Assembly (NCBI GenBank): GCA_030609765.1
Contig: JAUWTE010000112.1
Coordinates: 1-8,234, forward strand
Length of the DNA stretch: 8,234 nucleotides
Source of the DNA: Acidobacteriota bacterium
GTDB lineage: Bacteria; Acidobacteriota; UBA890
Reading direction: 5' to 3'
A program made the translations under genes and the position numbers. Numbering within the stretch: the stretch's first letter is position 1; each line of letters starts with the position of its first letter. Shown piece after piece: positions 1-5,725 of this stretch. The notes beneath the pieces were generated by a model. The model worked only from the letters and a program-made list of their open reading frames with translations. It did not search any database and had not been told where the DNA came from.

Positions 1-122
1 ACGTCATCACCACGCTGCGTTTCGAAAAGCCCCTGTTCATCGAAATCGATACTGAGACCGGGTACGGTGGTATCAGAACGACGATAGAACCTGTGGGTGA
101 GGAAGAGGGCAGGCGGCGGTAG
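1..122 (+). CDS. C-terminal end of an unidentified protein (partial)
   Basis: The frame beginning at base 3 is open from the window edge to a TAG at 120-122 and gives 39 residues: VITTLRFEKP, then LFIEIDTETGYGG, then an acidic/basic tail ending EEEGRRR. Alternating hydrophobic and polar residues look like beta strands of a folded domain followed by a charged tail. The other two forward frames meet stops and give less protein-like sequence. The family cannot be recognised from so little. It reads in the same direction as the kinase gene, 56 nt upstream of it, so it may be the preceding gene of the same transcript. Confidence 0.55.
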   Translation, partial: VITTLRFEKPLFIEIDTETGYGGIRTTIEPVGEEEGRRR

Positions 123-148
123 TTGCAGCCGGTAGCTGCAGCCGGTAG
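119..148. repeat. Short 13-bp tandem repeat at a gene end
   Basis: GTAGTTGCAGCCG (119-131) is followed directly by GTAGCTGCAGCCG (132-144), one mismatch, and then by GTAG (145-148). The stop codon of the upstream gene lies in the first copy. The remaining spacer (149-178) has a further direct repeat of CCTGGG at 155-160 and 165-170, and no recognisable Shine-Dalgarno site for the kinase gene. Confidence 0.6.
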
Positions 149-178
149 AAGGTTCCTGGGCTCCCCTGGGTTCTGATC

Positions 179-1753
179 ATGCCAAAGCACATCACCGTAT
201 TGGAACGCGCCTCAGATACCGTCCGGGGACACCTGATCTCCGGTTGGGCGCTGCCGCCGACTCAGCTGAAGCAAGCACGCGAGCGCCTCGGCCGGTTGGC
301 GATCCTCTTCTCTGTCCTCTGGTCGATCTCCCTCGTCCTCGTCGTCATTCTGGTTCCTCTGGACGGACGCATCCCGCGCGCGAGCTTCCTCGCCTTTGCG
401 GCATTCTTCGGCACCAGCCTGCTGATGACTCTGGTCTTGTATCTGGTCACAAGGGTCAAGTTCCTCAGCGACTCTCAGGCTCTGAACCTGGGCCTCGTCT
501 ATGAGGTGGCTCTGTGCTTCATGATCTCGTACGTGTCGATCTGGCGGGTTTACGTGGACACCGGCTGGCTGCCCAGTGCGACCTGGACCGGGCTCATCAT
601 CGTCACCTACCCTCTGATTATCCCCAGCCCGCCCCGCCGCACCCTGGCTACGGGCTTGGCTGCCGCCGCGACTGCCCCGCTGTCGGTTCTCATTCTGAAC
701 CTGAACGGCACGATCCCTTTCAATGTGTTCGATTATGTGGGGATAACGCTCGATCCGCTCATCTGTGTGGCGATTGCGGTGTTCGGCTCGCGCGTTCTGC
801 ACGGCATGCACCAGGAAGTCGCACGAGCAACGGAGTTGGGTAGCTACCGGCTGCAGGAGCGTCTCGGCAGCGGCGGCATGGGAGAGGTGTGGCTGGCCGA
901 GCACCGACTCCTGTCCCGGCCCGCCGCCATCAAGGTGATGCGCCCGCAGGTCATCGGCGGCAGCAACGACGACGTCACGGTGCTGGTGCAGCGCTTCAAG
1001 CGCGAGGCACAGGCAACTTCGATGATGCACTCCGAGCACACCATCGATCTGTTCGATTTCGGCATGACCGACGAGGGACTGTTCTATTACGTCATGGAGC
1101 TCCTCGAGGGTTTCGATATGGAGCACCTGGTCGAGGAGTGGGGCCCGGTTCGCCCCGAGCGAGTCATTCACCTGCTGCGGCAGATCTGTCACTCGCTCGG
1201 TGAGGCGCATGAAAGCGGCCTCATTCATCGCGACGTCAAGCCGGCCAACCTATATGTTTGCCACTACGGTCGCGACTACGATTTCGTCAAGGTTCTGGAC
1301 TTCGGATTGGTGAAGGGGGCTGAGGAATCGAGGATAGACGACCAGAAGCTGACAGCCGCGAATGTCACGGGAGGCACGCCCGCCTACATGTCACCGGAGC
1401 AGATACTCGGCCACCGACCCGCCGATGGTCGCTCCGACATCTACGCAATGGGCTGTGTTGCTTACTGGATGGTGACCGGGCAGCTCGTCTTCGAAGGCAG
1501 CACCCCGATGGAAACCATGGTTCACCACACGCGAACCCAGCCGGTACCGCCGTCCGAGCGCAGCGAAATCGAGATTCCCTCGCGTCTGGAAGAGATCATC
1601 CTCTCCTGCCTGGAAAAGGACCCCGACAACCGTCCCCAGAATGTCGACGATCTCGACGAGAACCTGGGGGCAGTGCCCCTCGATGAGCTGTGGAGCAAGC
1701 AACGAGCTCGTGAGTGGTGGTCAGTTCACCGACCTACGGCGAGAAGGAGTTGA
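179..1753 (+). CDS. Six-TM membrane serine/threonine protein kinase
   Basis: Predicted to phosphorylate Ser/Thr on cytoplasmic targets in response to a signal sensed by its own membrane domain. The N-terminal third has about six hydrophobic segments (residues ~40-60, 70-91, 104-121, 136-149, 156-173, 188-204). The charged loops KQARER, TRVK, PPRR and GSRV fit an N-in, kinase-in topology. A complete Hanks-type kinase domain follows (~222-500): glycine loop LGSGGMGEVW (229-238), AIK lysine K252, helix-C glutamate E276, HRDVKPAN (350-357, D352 catalytic), DFG (374-376), GTPAYMSPEQ (399-408), structural D420 and R485. All catalytic residues are present; T392, T397 and T400 are possible activation-loop phosphosites. 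There is no extracellular PASTA region and the membrane part precedes the kinase, the reverse of PknB. ATG 179 is the first possible start after an in-frame stop at 146, although it has no clear Shine-Dalgarno. It heads a four-gene run. The kinase call is firm; the signal and substrates are unknown. Confidence 0.95.
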   Translation: MPKHITVLERASDTVRGHLISGWALPPTQLKQARERLGRLAILFSVLWSISLVLVVILVPLDGRIPRASFLAFAAFFGTSLLMTLVLYLVTRVKFLSDSQALNLGLVYEVALCFMISYVSIWRVYVDTGWLPSATWTGLIIVTYPLIIPSPPRRTLATGLAAAATAPLSVLILNLNGTIPFNVFDYVGITLDPLICVAIAVFGSRVLHGMHQEVARATELGSYRLQERLGSGGMGEVWLAEHRLLSRPAAIKVMRPQVIGGSNDDVTVLVQRFKREAQATSMMHSEHTIDLFDFGMTDEGLFYYVMELLEGFDMEHLVEEWGPVRPERVIHLLRQICHSLGEAHESGLIHRDVKPANLYVCHYGRDYDFVKVLDFGLVKGAEESRIDDQKLTAANVTGGTPAYMSPEQILGHRPADGRSDIYAMGCVAYWMVTGQLVFEGSTPMETMVHHTRTQPVPPSERSEIEIPSRLEEIILSCLEKDPDNRPQNVDDLDENLGAVPLDELWSKQRAREWWSVHRPTARRS

Positions 1754-1756
1754 ACT

Positions 1757-2080
1757 ATGAGTGACCCCATGAAGCTGGTGAGTGAGGCGTTCAAGGCGTT
1801 CCGTCAGGAGGCGCCCGAGCACGCGGAAGCGTGGATGTCGGCGGTACAGGGGCTCGACCGGGCGAGCGCACTGGATGACAAGACCAAGCACCTGGCCTAC
1901 CTGGCCGTGCTTGCCGCTCTGGGCCGCGACAGCGGCATTCCCTTCCATGTGCATTTGGCCCAGCAGGTGGGGGCAAGCCGCGAGGAGATCATCAGCGCCA
2001 TCCTGGTGGGCCTGCCCGCCGCCGGCCACGTCGTGACGCTGTGTTTGCCGCCGGCCATCGACGAATTCGACTCCGAATAG
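1757..2080 (+). CDS. AhpD/carboxymuconolactone-decarboxylase-fold protein lacking redox cysteines
   Basis: A 107-residue all-helical protein. The stretch DKTKHLAYLAVLAALGRDSG, the histidine of FHVHLA (H66), GASREEI (72-78) and the tail PPAIDEFDSE follow the pattern of the carboxymuconolactone decarboxylase (CMD)/AhpD family. Redox members have CxxCxxxH at the active helix; here the two cysteine positions appear as S59 and P62, and only H66 remains. The sole cysteine, C96, lies elsewhere. It is therefore unlikely to be an AhpD-type disulfide reductase and may act as a non-redox CMD-like enzyme or a binding partner. The start is supported by AAGGAG at 1744-1749, seven bases before ATG. The site lies inside the last kinase codons, and the genes are 3 nt apart, so translation is probably coupled. 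The fold call is good; the activity is unknown. Confidence 0.82.
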   Translation: MSDPMKLVSEAFKAFRQEAPEHAEAWMSAVQGLDRASALDDKTKHLAYLAVLAALGRDSGIPFHVHLAQQVGASREEIISAILVGLPAAGHVVTLCLPPAIDEFDSE

Positions 2081-2100
2081 ACGGGGCGGGAGACGAACCG

Positions 2101-2808
2101 ATGAAAGGCATTGTGCTACCGGCGCCCGACACCACCGGCAAGATCCCGCTCGAAGAAACTCTCGAGCGGCGTCGGTCAGTGAGGTCGTTCAGTCCCGATC
2201 CCTTGAGCCTCGAAGAGGTCTCCCAGCTACTTTGGGCGGCGCAGGGAATCACCGGCCCCGAAAAGGAGCGAACCGCGCCCTCGGCGGGCGCCACCTTCCC
2301 GATCGAGCTCTACGTTGCCGCCGGCTCGGTGGAAGGGATCCCGTCGGGGGTCTTCAAGTACCACCCGCTAGGGCATCGGCTGGAGTCGGTCGCCCCGGTC
2401 GCCTCGGTCGCCCCGGTTGCCCCGGTCGTCTCGGACGCTCCTTTCGCCTCCGTCGCCCCGCTTGACACCGAGAGCGGTACGAAAGGCGGGGCAGATGCGC
2501 CCACCGACGTACGCCCTGCTCTGGTGAGTGCGACGGGAGGGCAGGAGTTTATAGGCGTTGCGCCGCTGGTGATCGCTGTTGCGGCCGTGCGGGTTAGCAC
2601 CCGCAACCACTACGGCGAGCGCGCAGTGCGGTACGGCGACATGGAGGCCGGTGCCGCGCTGCAGAACGCCGCTCTCCAAGGCGTGGCCCTGGGACTCGGG
2701 AGTGTGGTCGTTGGCGCCTTCAAGGACGAGGAGGTCAAGCAGATCCTCGGCATCGAGGGTCAGGAGCGGTTCCTGGCGTTGCTGGTCGTCGGCCGACCCG
2801 GCGGATAA
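2101..2808 (+). CDS. SagB/nitroreductase-type FMN oxidoreductase with repeat insertion
   Basis: A 235-residue flavin oxidoreductase of the nitroreductase superfamily, closest in pattern to SagB-type dehydrogenases. Visible features are RRRSVRSF (23-30, FMN phosphate contact), LEEVSQLLWAAQGI (37-50), PSAGATFPIELYV (60-72), GVFKYHPLGHRLE (83-95), the block YGERAVRYGDMEAG (171-184) with ALQN (186-189), and GLGSVVVGAF (198-207). Family members oxidise or reduce small molecules or peptide heterocycles using FMN; no YcaO or peptide-cyclisation partner is visible here, so RiPP azole formation cannot be claimed. Residues 96-136 replace what is normally a short link between GHRLE and the next helix, and consist of Val-Ala-Pro/Ser repeats followed by a Gly/Asp/Thr-rich stretch. 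The start is ATG 2101 with GGGAG at 2088-2092, rather than an upstream in-frame GTG at 2041 that would overlap the CMD gene by 40 nt. It lies 20 nt after the CMD gene. Confidence 0.88.
   Translation: MKGIVLPAPDTTGKIPLEETLERRRSVRSFSPDPLSLEEVSQLLWAAQGITGPEKERTAPSAGATFPIELYVAAGSVEGIPSGVFKYHPLGHRLESVAPVASVAPVAPVVSDAPFASVAPLDTESGTKGGADAPTDVRPALVSATGGQEFIGVAPLVIAVAAVRVSTRNHYGERAVRYGDMEAGAALQNAALQGVALGLGSVVVGAFKDEEVKQILGIEGQERFLALLVVGRPGG
2389..2460 (+). repeat. 9-bp tandem repeat, 8 units, inside the oxidoreductase gene
   Basis: Eight consecutive 9-bp units based on GTCGCCCCG run exactly from 2389 to 2460, in frame: GTCGCCCCG, GTCGCCTCG, GTCGCCCCG, GTTGCCCCG, GTCGTCTCG, GACGCTCCT, TTCGCCTCC, GTCGCCCCG. 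They encode VAP VAS VAP VAP VVS DAP FAS VAP. The first four copies are nearly identical and the later ones more diverged, as expected of a minisatellite that grew by slippage. Copy-number change would keep the reading frame. Confidence 0.9.
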
Positions 2809-2813
2809 GGACT

Positions 2814-3431
2814 ATGGACCTTTCGATCCATCTCGAGCCGGTTGGCCGCCAGCATGTCCGCGAGGTGCAGGAATTGGTGACCAGCCATCCCGACATCGTC
2901 GGGATGACCCGCATGCCCAATCCCTATCCTGAAGATGGTGCGGCCACCTGGATCGCGCGGGCGGTACCCCTGCACGAGGCGGGCGAGACTTTCGCGTTCG
3001 CGATCGTGCGTGATGACGGGCAGGTCGTGGGGATGATCGGGCTCACCGGAGCGGGTGCAACGGCCCCATCGCAGAAGGGAGGACCTGAGGGCGGTAGCTC
3101 CGAAGAGGATGGTTTTGAAGAGAGAAACGCCAGGGAAGGTTGCGCGGAGATGGGCTACTGGGTCGGCGGTCCTTTCTGGAACAAGGGCTATGCGACCGAG
3201 GCCGTCCGCCAACTTCTGGAGATCGCCTTTGGCGAGCTCGGCGTCGAGTGTGTGTTCGCCACGCCTCTGGAACGCAACGTCGCCTCCCAACAGGTGCTGA
3301 AGAAGAACGGTTTCGGACTCACCCGCATCTACCCCAACACCGAGCCGAGGTGGAAACCTACTGATTGCCTGATGGAGTTCGAGCTAACTCGAGACGAGTG
3401 GTCAGCGGGTCGTGGCTGCGCGGGCGTCTAG
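2814..3431 (+). CDS. GNAT-family N-acetyltransferase (RimJ/RimL-like)
   Basis: A 205-residue acetyltransferase of the RimJ/RimL type, which moves acetyl from acetyl-CoA to an amino group. The order is as expected: LEPVGRQHVREVQELV (8-22), FAFAIVRDDGQVVGMIGLTG (60-79, beta 2-3), EMGYWVGGPFWNKGYATEA (112-130) containing the CoA pyrophosphate loop NKGYATEA, the conserved N155/S158 of ERNVASQQVLKKNGF (153-167), and a final strand near CLMEFEL. Between beta 3 and beta 4, where relatives have a few residues, there is an extra hydrophilic stretch (~80-108), rich in Gly, Ser, Glu and Lys. The gene starts 5 nt after the oxidoreductase stop. The only Shine-Dalgarno-like sequence, AAGGA at 2807-2811, sits unusually close to ATG, so translation probably depends on coupling. 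Substrate cannot be read from the sequence; small-molecule or protein N-termini are both possible. Confidence 0.87.
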   Translation: MDLSIHLEPVGRQHVREVQELVTSHPDIVGMTRMPNPYPEDGAATWIARAVPLHEAGETFAFAIVRDDGQVVGMIGLTGAGATAPSQKGGPEGGSSEEDGFEERNAREGCAEMGYWVGGPFWNKGYATEAVRQLLEIAFGELGVECVFATPLERNVASQQVLKKNGFGLTRIYPNTEPRWKPTDCLMEFELTRDEWSAGRGCAGV

Positions 3432-4510
3432 CCTCCGATGAGCACCGGCTGCCGTTTGGCGCCCCAGTCACCGGGCCGGGGCTCGAGCACGCCGGCACAG
3501 GGTGTGCCGCAGCTCGGGCAAGCCAGCTCCGGTGTGAGCTCCCAGGCCGTCATCACGTACCAGTTGCGGCCGATCAGGAGCTGGCCGCATTCGTGGCAGA
3601 AAGTGGAGTCGCCGTCGGGATCGACGACGTTGCCCGTGTAGGCATATCGCACCCCGTTCTTCAGGGCGATTCGACGGGCGCGCGTGAGCGTTGCCGGCGG
3701 CGTTGCCGGCCGATCGAGCAGCTTCCAGTCGGGGTGGAAGGCGGAAAAGTGCATGGGCACATCGGGGCCGAGGTTTTCGACCACCCACTGGGTCATCTCC
3801 TCGATCTCGGATTCCGAGTCGTTGAGTCCCGGGATGATCAGCGTCGTGGTCTCGAACCAGACGTCGGTCTCATGCCTCAGATACATGAGCGTCTCGAGCA
3901 CAGGCTCCAGATGCCCCCCACAGGTCTTGGCGTAGAAGTCCTCGGTGAACGCCTTCAGGTCCACGTTCGCGGCGTCCATCCAACGGTAAAACTCCTCGCG
4001 TGGCTCGGCACAGACGTAGCCGGCCGTTACGGCCACGTTCTTCACGCTCTGCTCACGGCAGGCTTGTGCTACATCCACCGCGTACTCGTGGAAGATGACC
4101 GGGTCGTTGTAGGTGAACGCGACGCTGCGGCAGTCGAGATCGGCCGCCACCTGGGCGAGGCTCTCCGGCGATGCTTGGTCGGCCAGGCGGTCGAACTGCC
4201 TCGACTTGCTGATGTCCCAGTTCTGGCAGAACAGGCAGCCGAGGTTACAGCCAGCGGTGCCGAACGAGAGCACGGGGGTGCCCGGCAGGAAGTGGTTCAG
4301 AGGCTTCTTTTCGATCGGGTCGATGCAGAAGCCGCTCGACCGGCCGTAGGTGGTAAGCACGATCTCGCCGCCTTCGCACGCGCGCACGAAGCAGAAGCCG
4401 CGCTGGCCGTCGGTGAGCCGGCAATATCGGGGGCACAGGTCGCACTGGATGCGACCGTCCTCCATCTCATGCCAGAACCGACCAGGATGCGCCGTGGATG
4501 CGGCCTGCAA
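3428..4510 (-). CDS. amrS: AmmeMemoRadiSam system radical SAM enzyme
   Basis: A radical-SAM iron-sulfur enzyme of the AmrS family (COG1180, PflA-related). Numbering from the TTG at 4510 (360 aa): family-typical HPGRFWHEMEDGRIQCDLCP with extra cysteines C23, C26, C30 and C40; YGRSSGFCIDPIEKKPLNHF; the radical-SAM motif CNLGCLFC (C88, C92, C95; CxxxCxxC); FTYNDPVIFHEYAVD; and a C-terminal zinc-ribbon-like set C305, C308, C331, C334. Relatives occur with AMMECR1 and MEMO proteins, and their exact reaction is not settled. The open frame continues upstream to ATG 4633 (good AGGAG six bases ahead) and TTG 4639, but that 41-43 residue extension has no family counterpart as far as I recognise. TTG 4510 has GGAAGGA at 4518-4524 seven bases ahead, and a promoter lies within the extension. 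The family is certain; the start is moderately sure. No AmrA/AmrB partner is visible in the window. Confidence 0.9.
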   Translation of the reverse strand: MQAASTAHPGRFWHEMEDGRIQCDLCPRYCRLTDGQRGFCFVRACEGGEIVLTTYGRSSGFCIDPIEKKPLNHFLPGTPVLSFGTAGCNLGCLFCQNWDISKSRQFDRLADQASPESLAQVAADLDCRSVAFTYNDPVIFHEYAVDVAQACREQSVKNVAVTAGYVCAEPREEFYRWMDAANVDLKAFTEDFYAKTCGGHLEPVLETLMYLRHETDVWFETTTLIIPGLNDSESEIEEMTQWVVENLGPDVPMHFSAFHPDWKLLDRPATPPATLTRARRIALKNGVRYAYTGNVVDPDGDSTFCHECGQLLIGRNWYVMTAWELTPELACPSCGTPCAGVLEPRPGDWGAKRQPVLIGG

Positions 4511-4563
4511 CGCTGAGTCCTTCCATTCTCTGCGTGAATCGATGCCATGTGGACTACTCAACC

Positions 4564-4592
4564 AGTATAAGAGCTGTGCAGGGGGATGTCCC
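4564..4592 (-). promoter_or_regulatory. Sigma-70-type promoter for the radical SAM gene
   Basis: On the minus strand, GGGACA (4587-4592) and TATACT (4564-4569) are separated by exactly 17 bp. TATACT matches five of six bases of the -10 consensus and GGGACA four of six of the -35. A transcript would begin near 4557 and reach the TTG start at 4510 after roughly 45 nt, which contains the GGAAGGA ribosome site. If real, it places the ATG 4633 start outside the mRNA. Confidence 0.45.
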
Positions 4593-4641
4593 CGCACCGA
4601 GATGATTCCCGACTGCGGGTCGTTCCCGATCATGACCAACT

Positions 4642-4664
4642 CCTGCCGCTCGGGCAGGTAGAAT
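4642..4664 (+). promoter_or_regulatory. Possible promoter with inverted repeat for the lipoprotein gene
   Basis: TAGAAT (4659-4664) is a fair -10 hexamer on the plus strand. No good -35 is seen 16-18 bp upstream. A 6-bp inverted repeat, CCTGCC (4642-4647) and GGCAGG (4653-4658) around a 5-nt loop, abuts the -10 and could be an operator for an activator or repressor. The same arms lie just upstream of the alternative ATG 4633 of the divergent gene. Confidence 0.25.
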
Positions 4665-4749
4665 GACCCGGTCGATCACGACTGGATTACTGCAATCCGT
4701 ACTCCCTACGCTGGCGCAGCCGCGATCCGCTGGGAGGTTCGGACTGAGA

Positions 4750-5391
4750 ATGAAGAAGGGGCGAAGCGCAATGCGAGTGCTCGGGGCAGCGGGGCTGGCC
4801 GTCTGTTTGGCGTCACTGACGCTAGCTTGTGGAGGCCAAGAGGGAGGTATCGAGGACGAGGGCCAGGTCAGAGAGCGTTTCAGCGCCTATATCGAGGCCC
4901 ACAATCGCCACGACATCGAGGCAGAGCTCGCGTTCTATGCCGAAGAGGTCATCTTCGAGGTGCCCCAGAGCACGGCCCTTATGAGGCGAGAGGATCTGCG
5001 GCCCCGGTTCGAATGGGAGGCCGTCACGGACAGTCAGCTTTCCTTTACTGGCATCGAGATCGACGGCACCGGGTCCAGCACCACGGTCACAATCAATGAT
5101 TTCGTCGAAACGAGCACGTGGCTGCAGCTTGCCGGCATTGGAGAGATCGTGTACGAGCCCGGCACCAAAATCGTCTTCACCGATGGCCTGATCACCGAAG
5201 TCCTTCCGTCGCCGCCCGTGGAGGAAAGCCAGGATGCCGTCGGCGCGGTGATGGACGAGCTCATGGATTGGGTGATGGAAAACCGTCCGGAGGAGATGGA
5301 GGGCATGGTGGGCGGACAGCTTCCATACGACGGAGAGGGAGCCCGCAAGCTTCTCGAGCTGTTGGCCTATTGGCGCGAGGCACAGCAATAG
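4750..5391 (+). CDS. NTF2/SnoaL-like lipoprotein
   Basis: A predicted secreted lipoprotein of 213 residues. The N-terminus has a basic region (MKKGRSAMR), a hydrophobic stretch (10-25) and a lipobox-like LTLAC with C27 as the lipidated residue, followed by GG. A SnoaL/NTF2-like alpha+beta cone follows (~36-153): helix VRERFSAYIEAHNRHDIEAELAFYA typical of the family, then EVIFEVP, a strand pair around LSFTGIEIDG and TTVTINDFVET, and TKIVFTDGLITEVLPS closing the sheet. A helical, acidic tail (160-213) has no recognised domain. NTF2-like cones bind or convert small ligands; no specific catalytic residues are evident. Upstream in-frame ATG 4663 overlaps a possible -10 and would bury the signal peptide, so ATG 4750 is preferred; ATG 4771 is an alternative. 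It is convergent with the next gene. Confidence 0.78.
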   Translation: MKKGRSAMRVLGAAGLAVCLASLTLACGGQEGGIEDEGQVRERFSAYIEAHNRHDIEAELAFYAEEVIFEVPQSTALMRREDLRPRFEWEAVTDSQLSFTGIEIDGTGSSTTVTINDFVETSTWLQLAGIGEIVYEPGTKIVFTDGLITEVLPSPPVEESQDAVGAVMDELMDWVMENRPEEMEGMVGGQLPYDGEGARKLLELLAYWREAQQ

Positions 5392-5427
5392 GTGCCAAGG
5401 GGAGAGCAGCGGGGTCAGCGCATCTTC

Positions 5428-5447
5428 CCGCGCCCGCAGCAGCGCGG
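5428..5447. terminator. Weak GC hairpin between convergent genes
   Basis: CCGCGC (5428-5433) and GCGCGG (5442-5447) form a 6-bp perfect stem with an 8-nt loop in the 70-nt gap between the convergent lipoprotein and membrane-protein genes. No T-tract follows on either strand, so it is not a classical intrinsic terminator; its place is the only argument for a role in termination. Confidence 0.25.
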
Positions 5448-5461
5448 CAAAGAAATGCCGG

Positions 5462-5671
5462 CTAGCTCTTCTTCATCGGGCAGGTGCTGATTCCAAGCAC
5501 CGTGTAGAGAGGGCAGCTGCCGATCAGGCCCGTGGCCAGCGGCATGATGCCGATCAATCCCCACAGGGTCTTCGGCCCGATGAAGACCAGGCTCAGTAGT
5601 CCGATTCCCAAGAGCACGCGCACCGCGCGCTCGATGTTGTGCTCGTTGACGGGGAGCGCTTTCGAAGCCAT
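5462..5671 (-). CDS. Small DUF2892 (YgaP-type) inner-membrane protein
   Basis: A 69-residue membrane protein: MASKALPVNEHNIERAVRV leads into two hydrophobic segments (~17-32 and ~36-51), then GSCPLYTVLGISTCPMKKS. NxxRxxR-like entry, the paired hydrophobic segments and the cysteines C53 and C64 in GSCPLY and STCP are the hallmarks of DUF2892 (PF11127), the membrane part found alone or fused to rhodanese domains in YgaP. No rhodanese is present here. The open frame extends to 5776, but ATG 5671 is preceded by AAGGAG eight bases ahead and gives the family-typical length. Function is unknown; the cysteine pair and the family's sulfur-transfer relatives hint at a thiol or sulfur role. Confidence 0.85.
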   Translation of the reverse strand: MASKALPVNEHNIERAVRVLLGIGLLSLVFIGPKTLWGLIGIMPLATGLIGSCPLYTVLGISTCPMKKS

Positions 5672-5704
5672 TTCCTTTTCTCCTTGCCCTTGTACCAATG
5701 TGCG

Positions 5705-5725
5705 GAGGCGTTCCATTCTAGCCTC
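5705..5725 (-). promoter_or_regulatory. Possible -10 element with flanking inverted repeat, DUF2892 gene
   Basis: On the minus strand a TAGAAT hexamer (5715-5720) lies about 45 nt before ATG 5671. It sits in the loop of a 5-bp inverted repeat, GAGGC (5705-5709) and GCCTC (5721-5725). A convincing -35 is not seen. The 137-nt divergent gap (5672-5808) must also drive the amidase gene on the other strand; no clear promoter for that direction was found. Confidence 0.25.

Noticed and set aside
212..1228. Minus-strand open frame of 338 codons across the kinase gene
   Set aside because: Antisense shadow of the kinase; the product is a low-complexity His/Glu/Arg/Gln-rich sequence without a domain.
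2041..2100. Upstream GTG start for the oxidoreductase
   Set aside because: It would overlap the CMD-like gene by 40 nt, the added residues have no family counterpart, and ATG 2101 has its own ribosome site.
2310..2679. Collagen-like Gly-X-Y or TGATEATGA repeats in alternative frames over the oxidoreductase gene
   Set aside because: They are the 9-bp repeat read in other frames; the frame that fits the nitroreductase family is the plus-strand one.
2101..2808. SagB-type RiPP (azole peptide) cluster
   Set aside because: No YcaO-type cyclodehydratase, leader-peptide-binding protein or precursor-like small open frame is visible; similarity to SagB alone is not enough.
3365..4516. Long plus-strand open frame (383 codons) opposite the radical SAM gene
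   Set aside because: It is fully antisense to a confidently identified conserved enzyme, its product shows no recognisable domain, and such frames are common opposite GC-rich genes.
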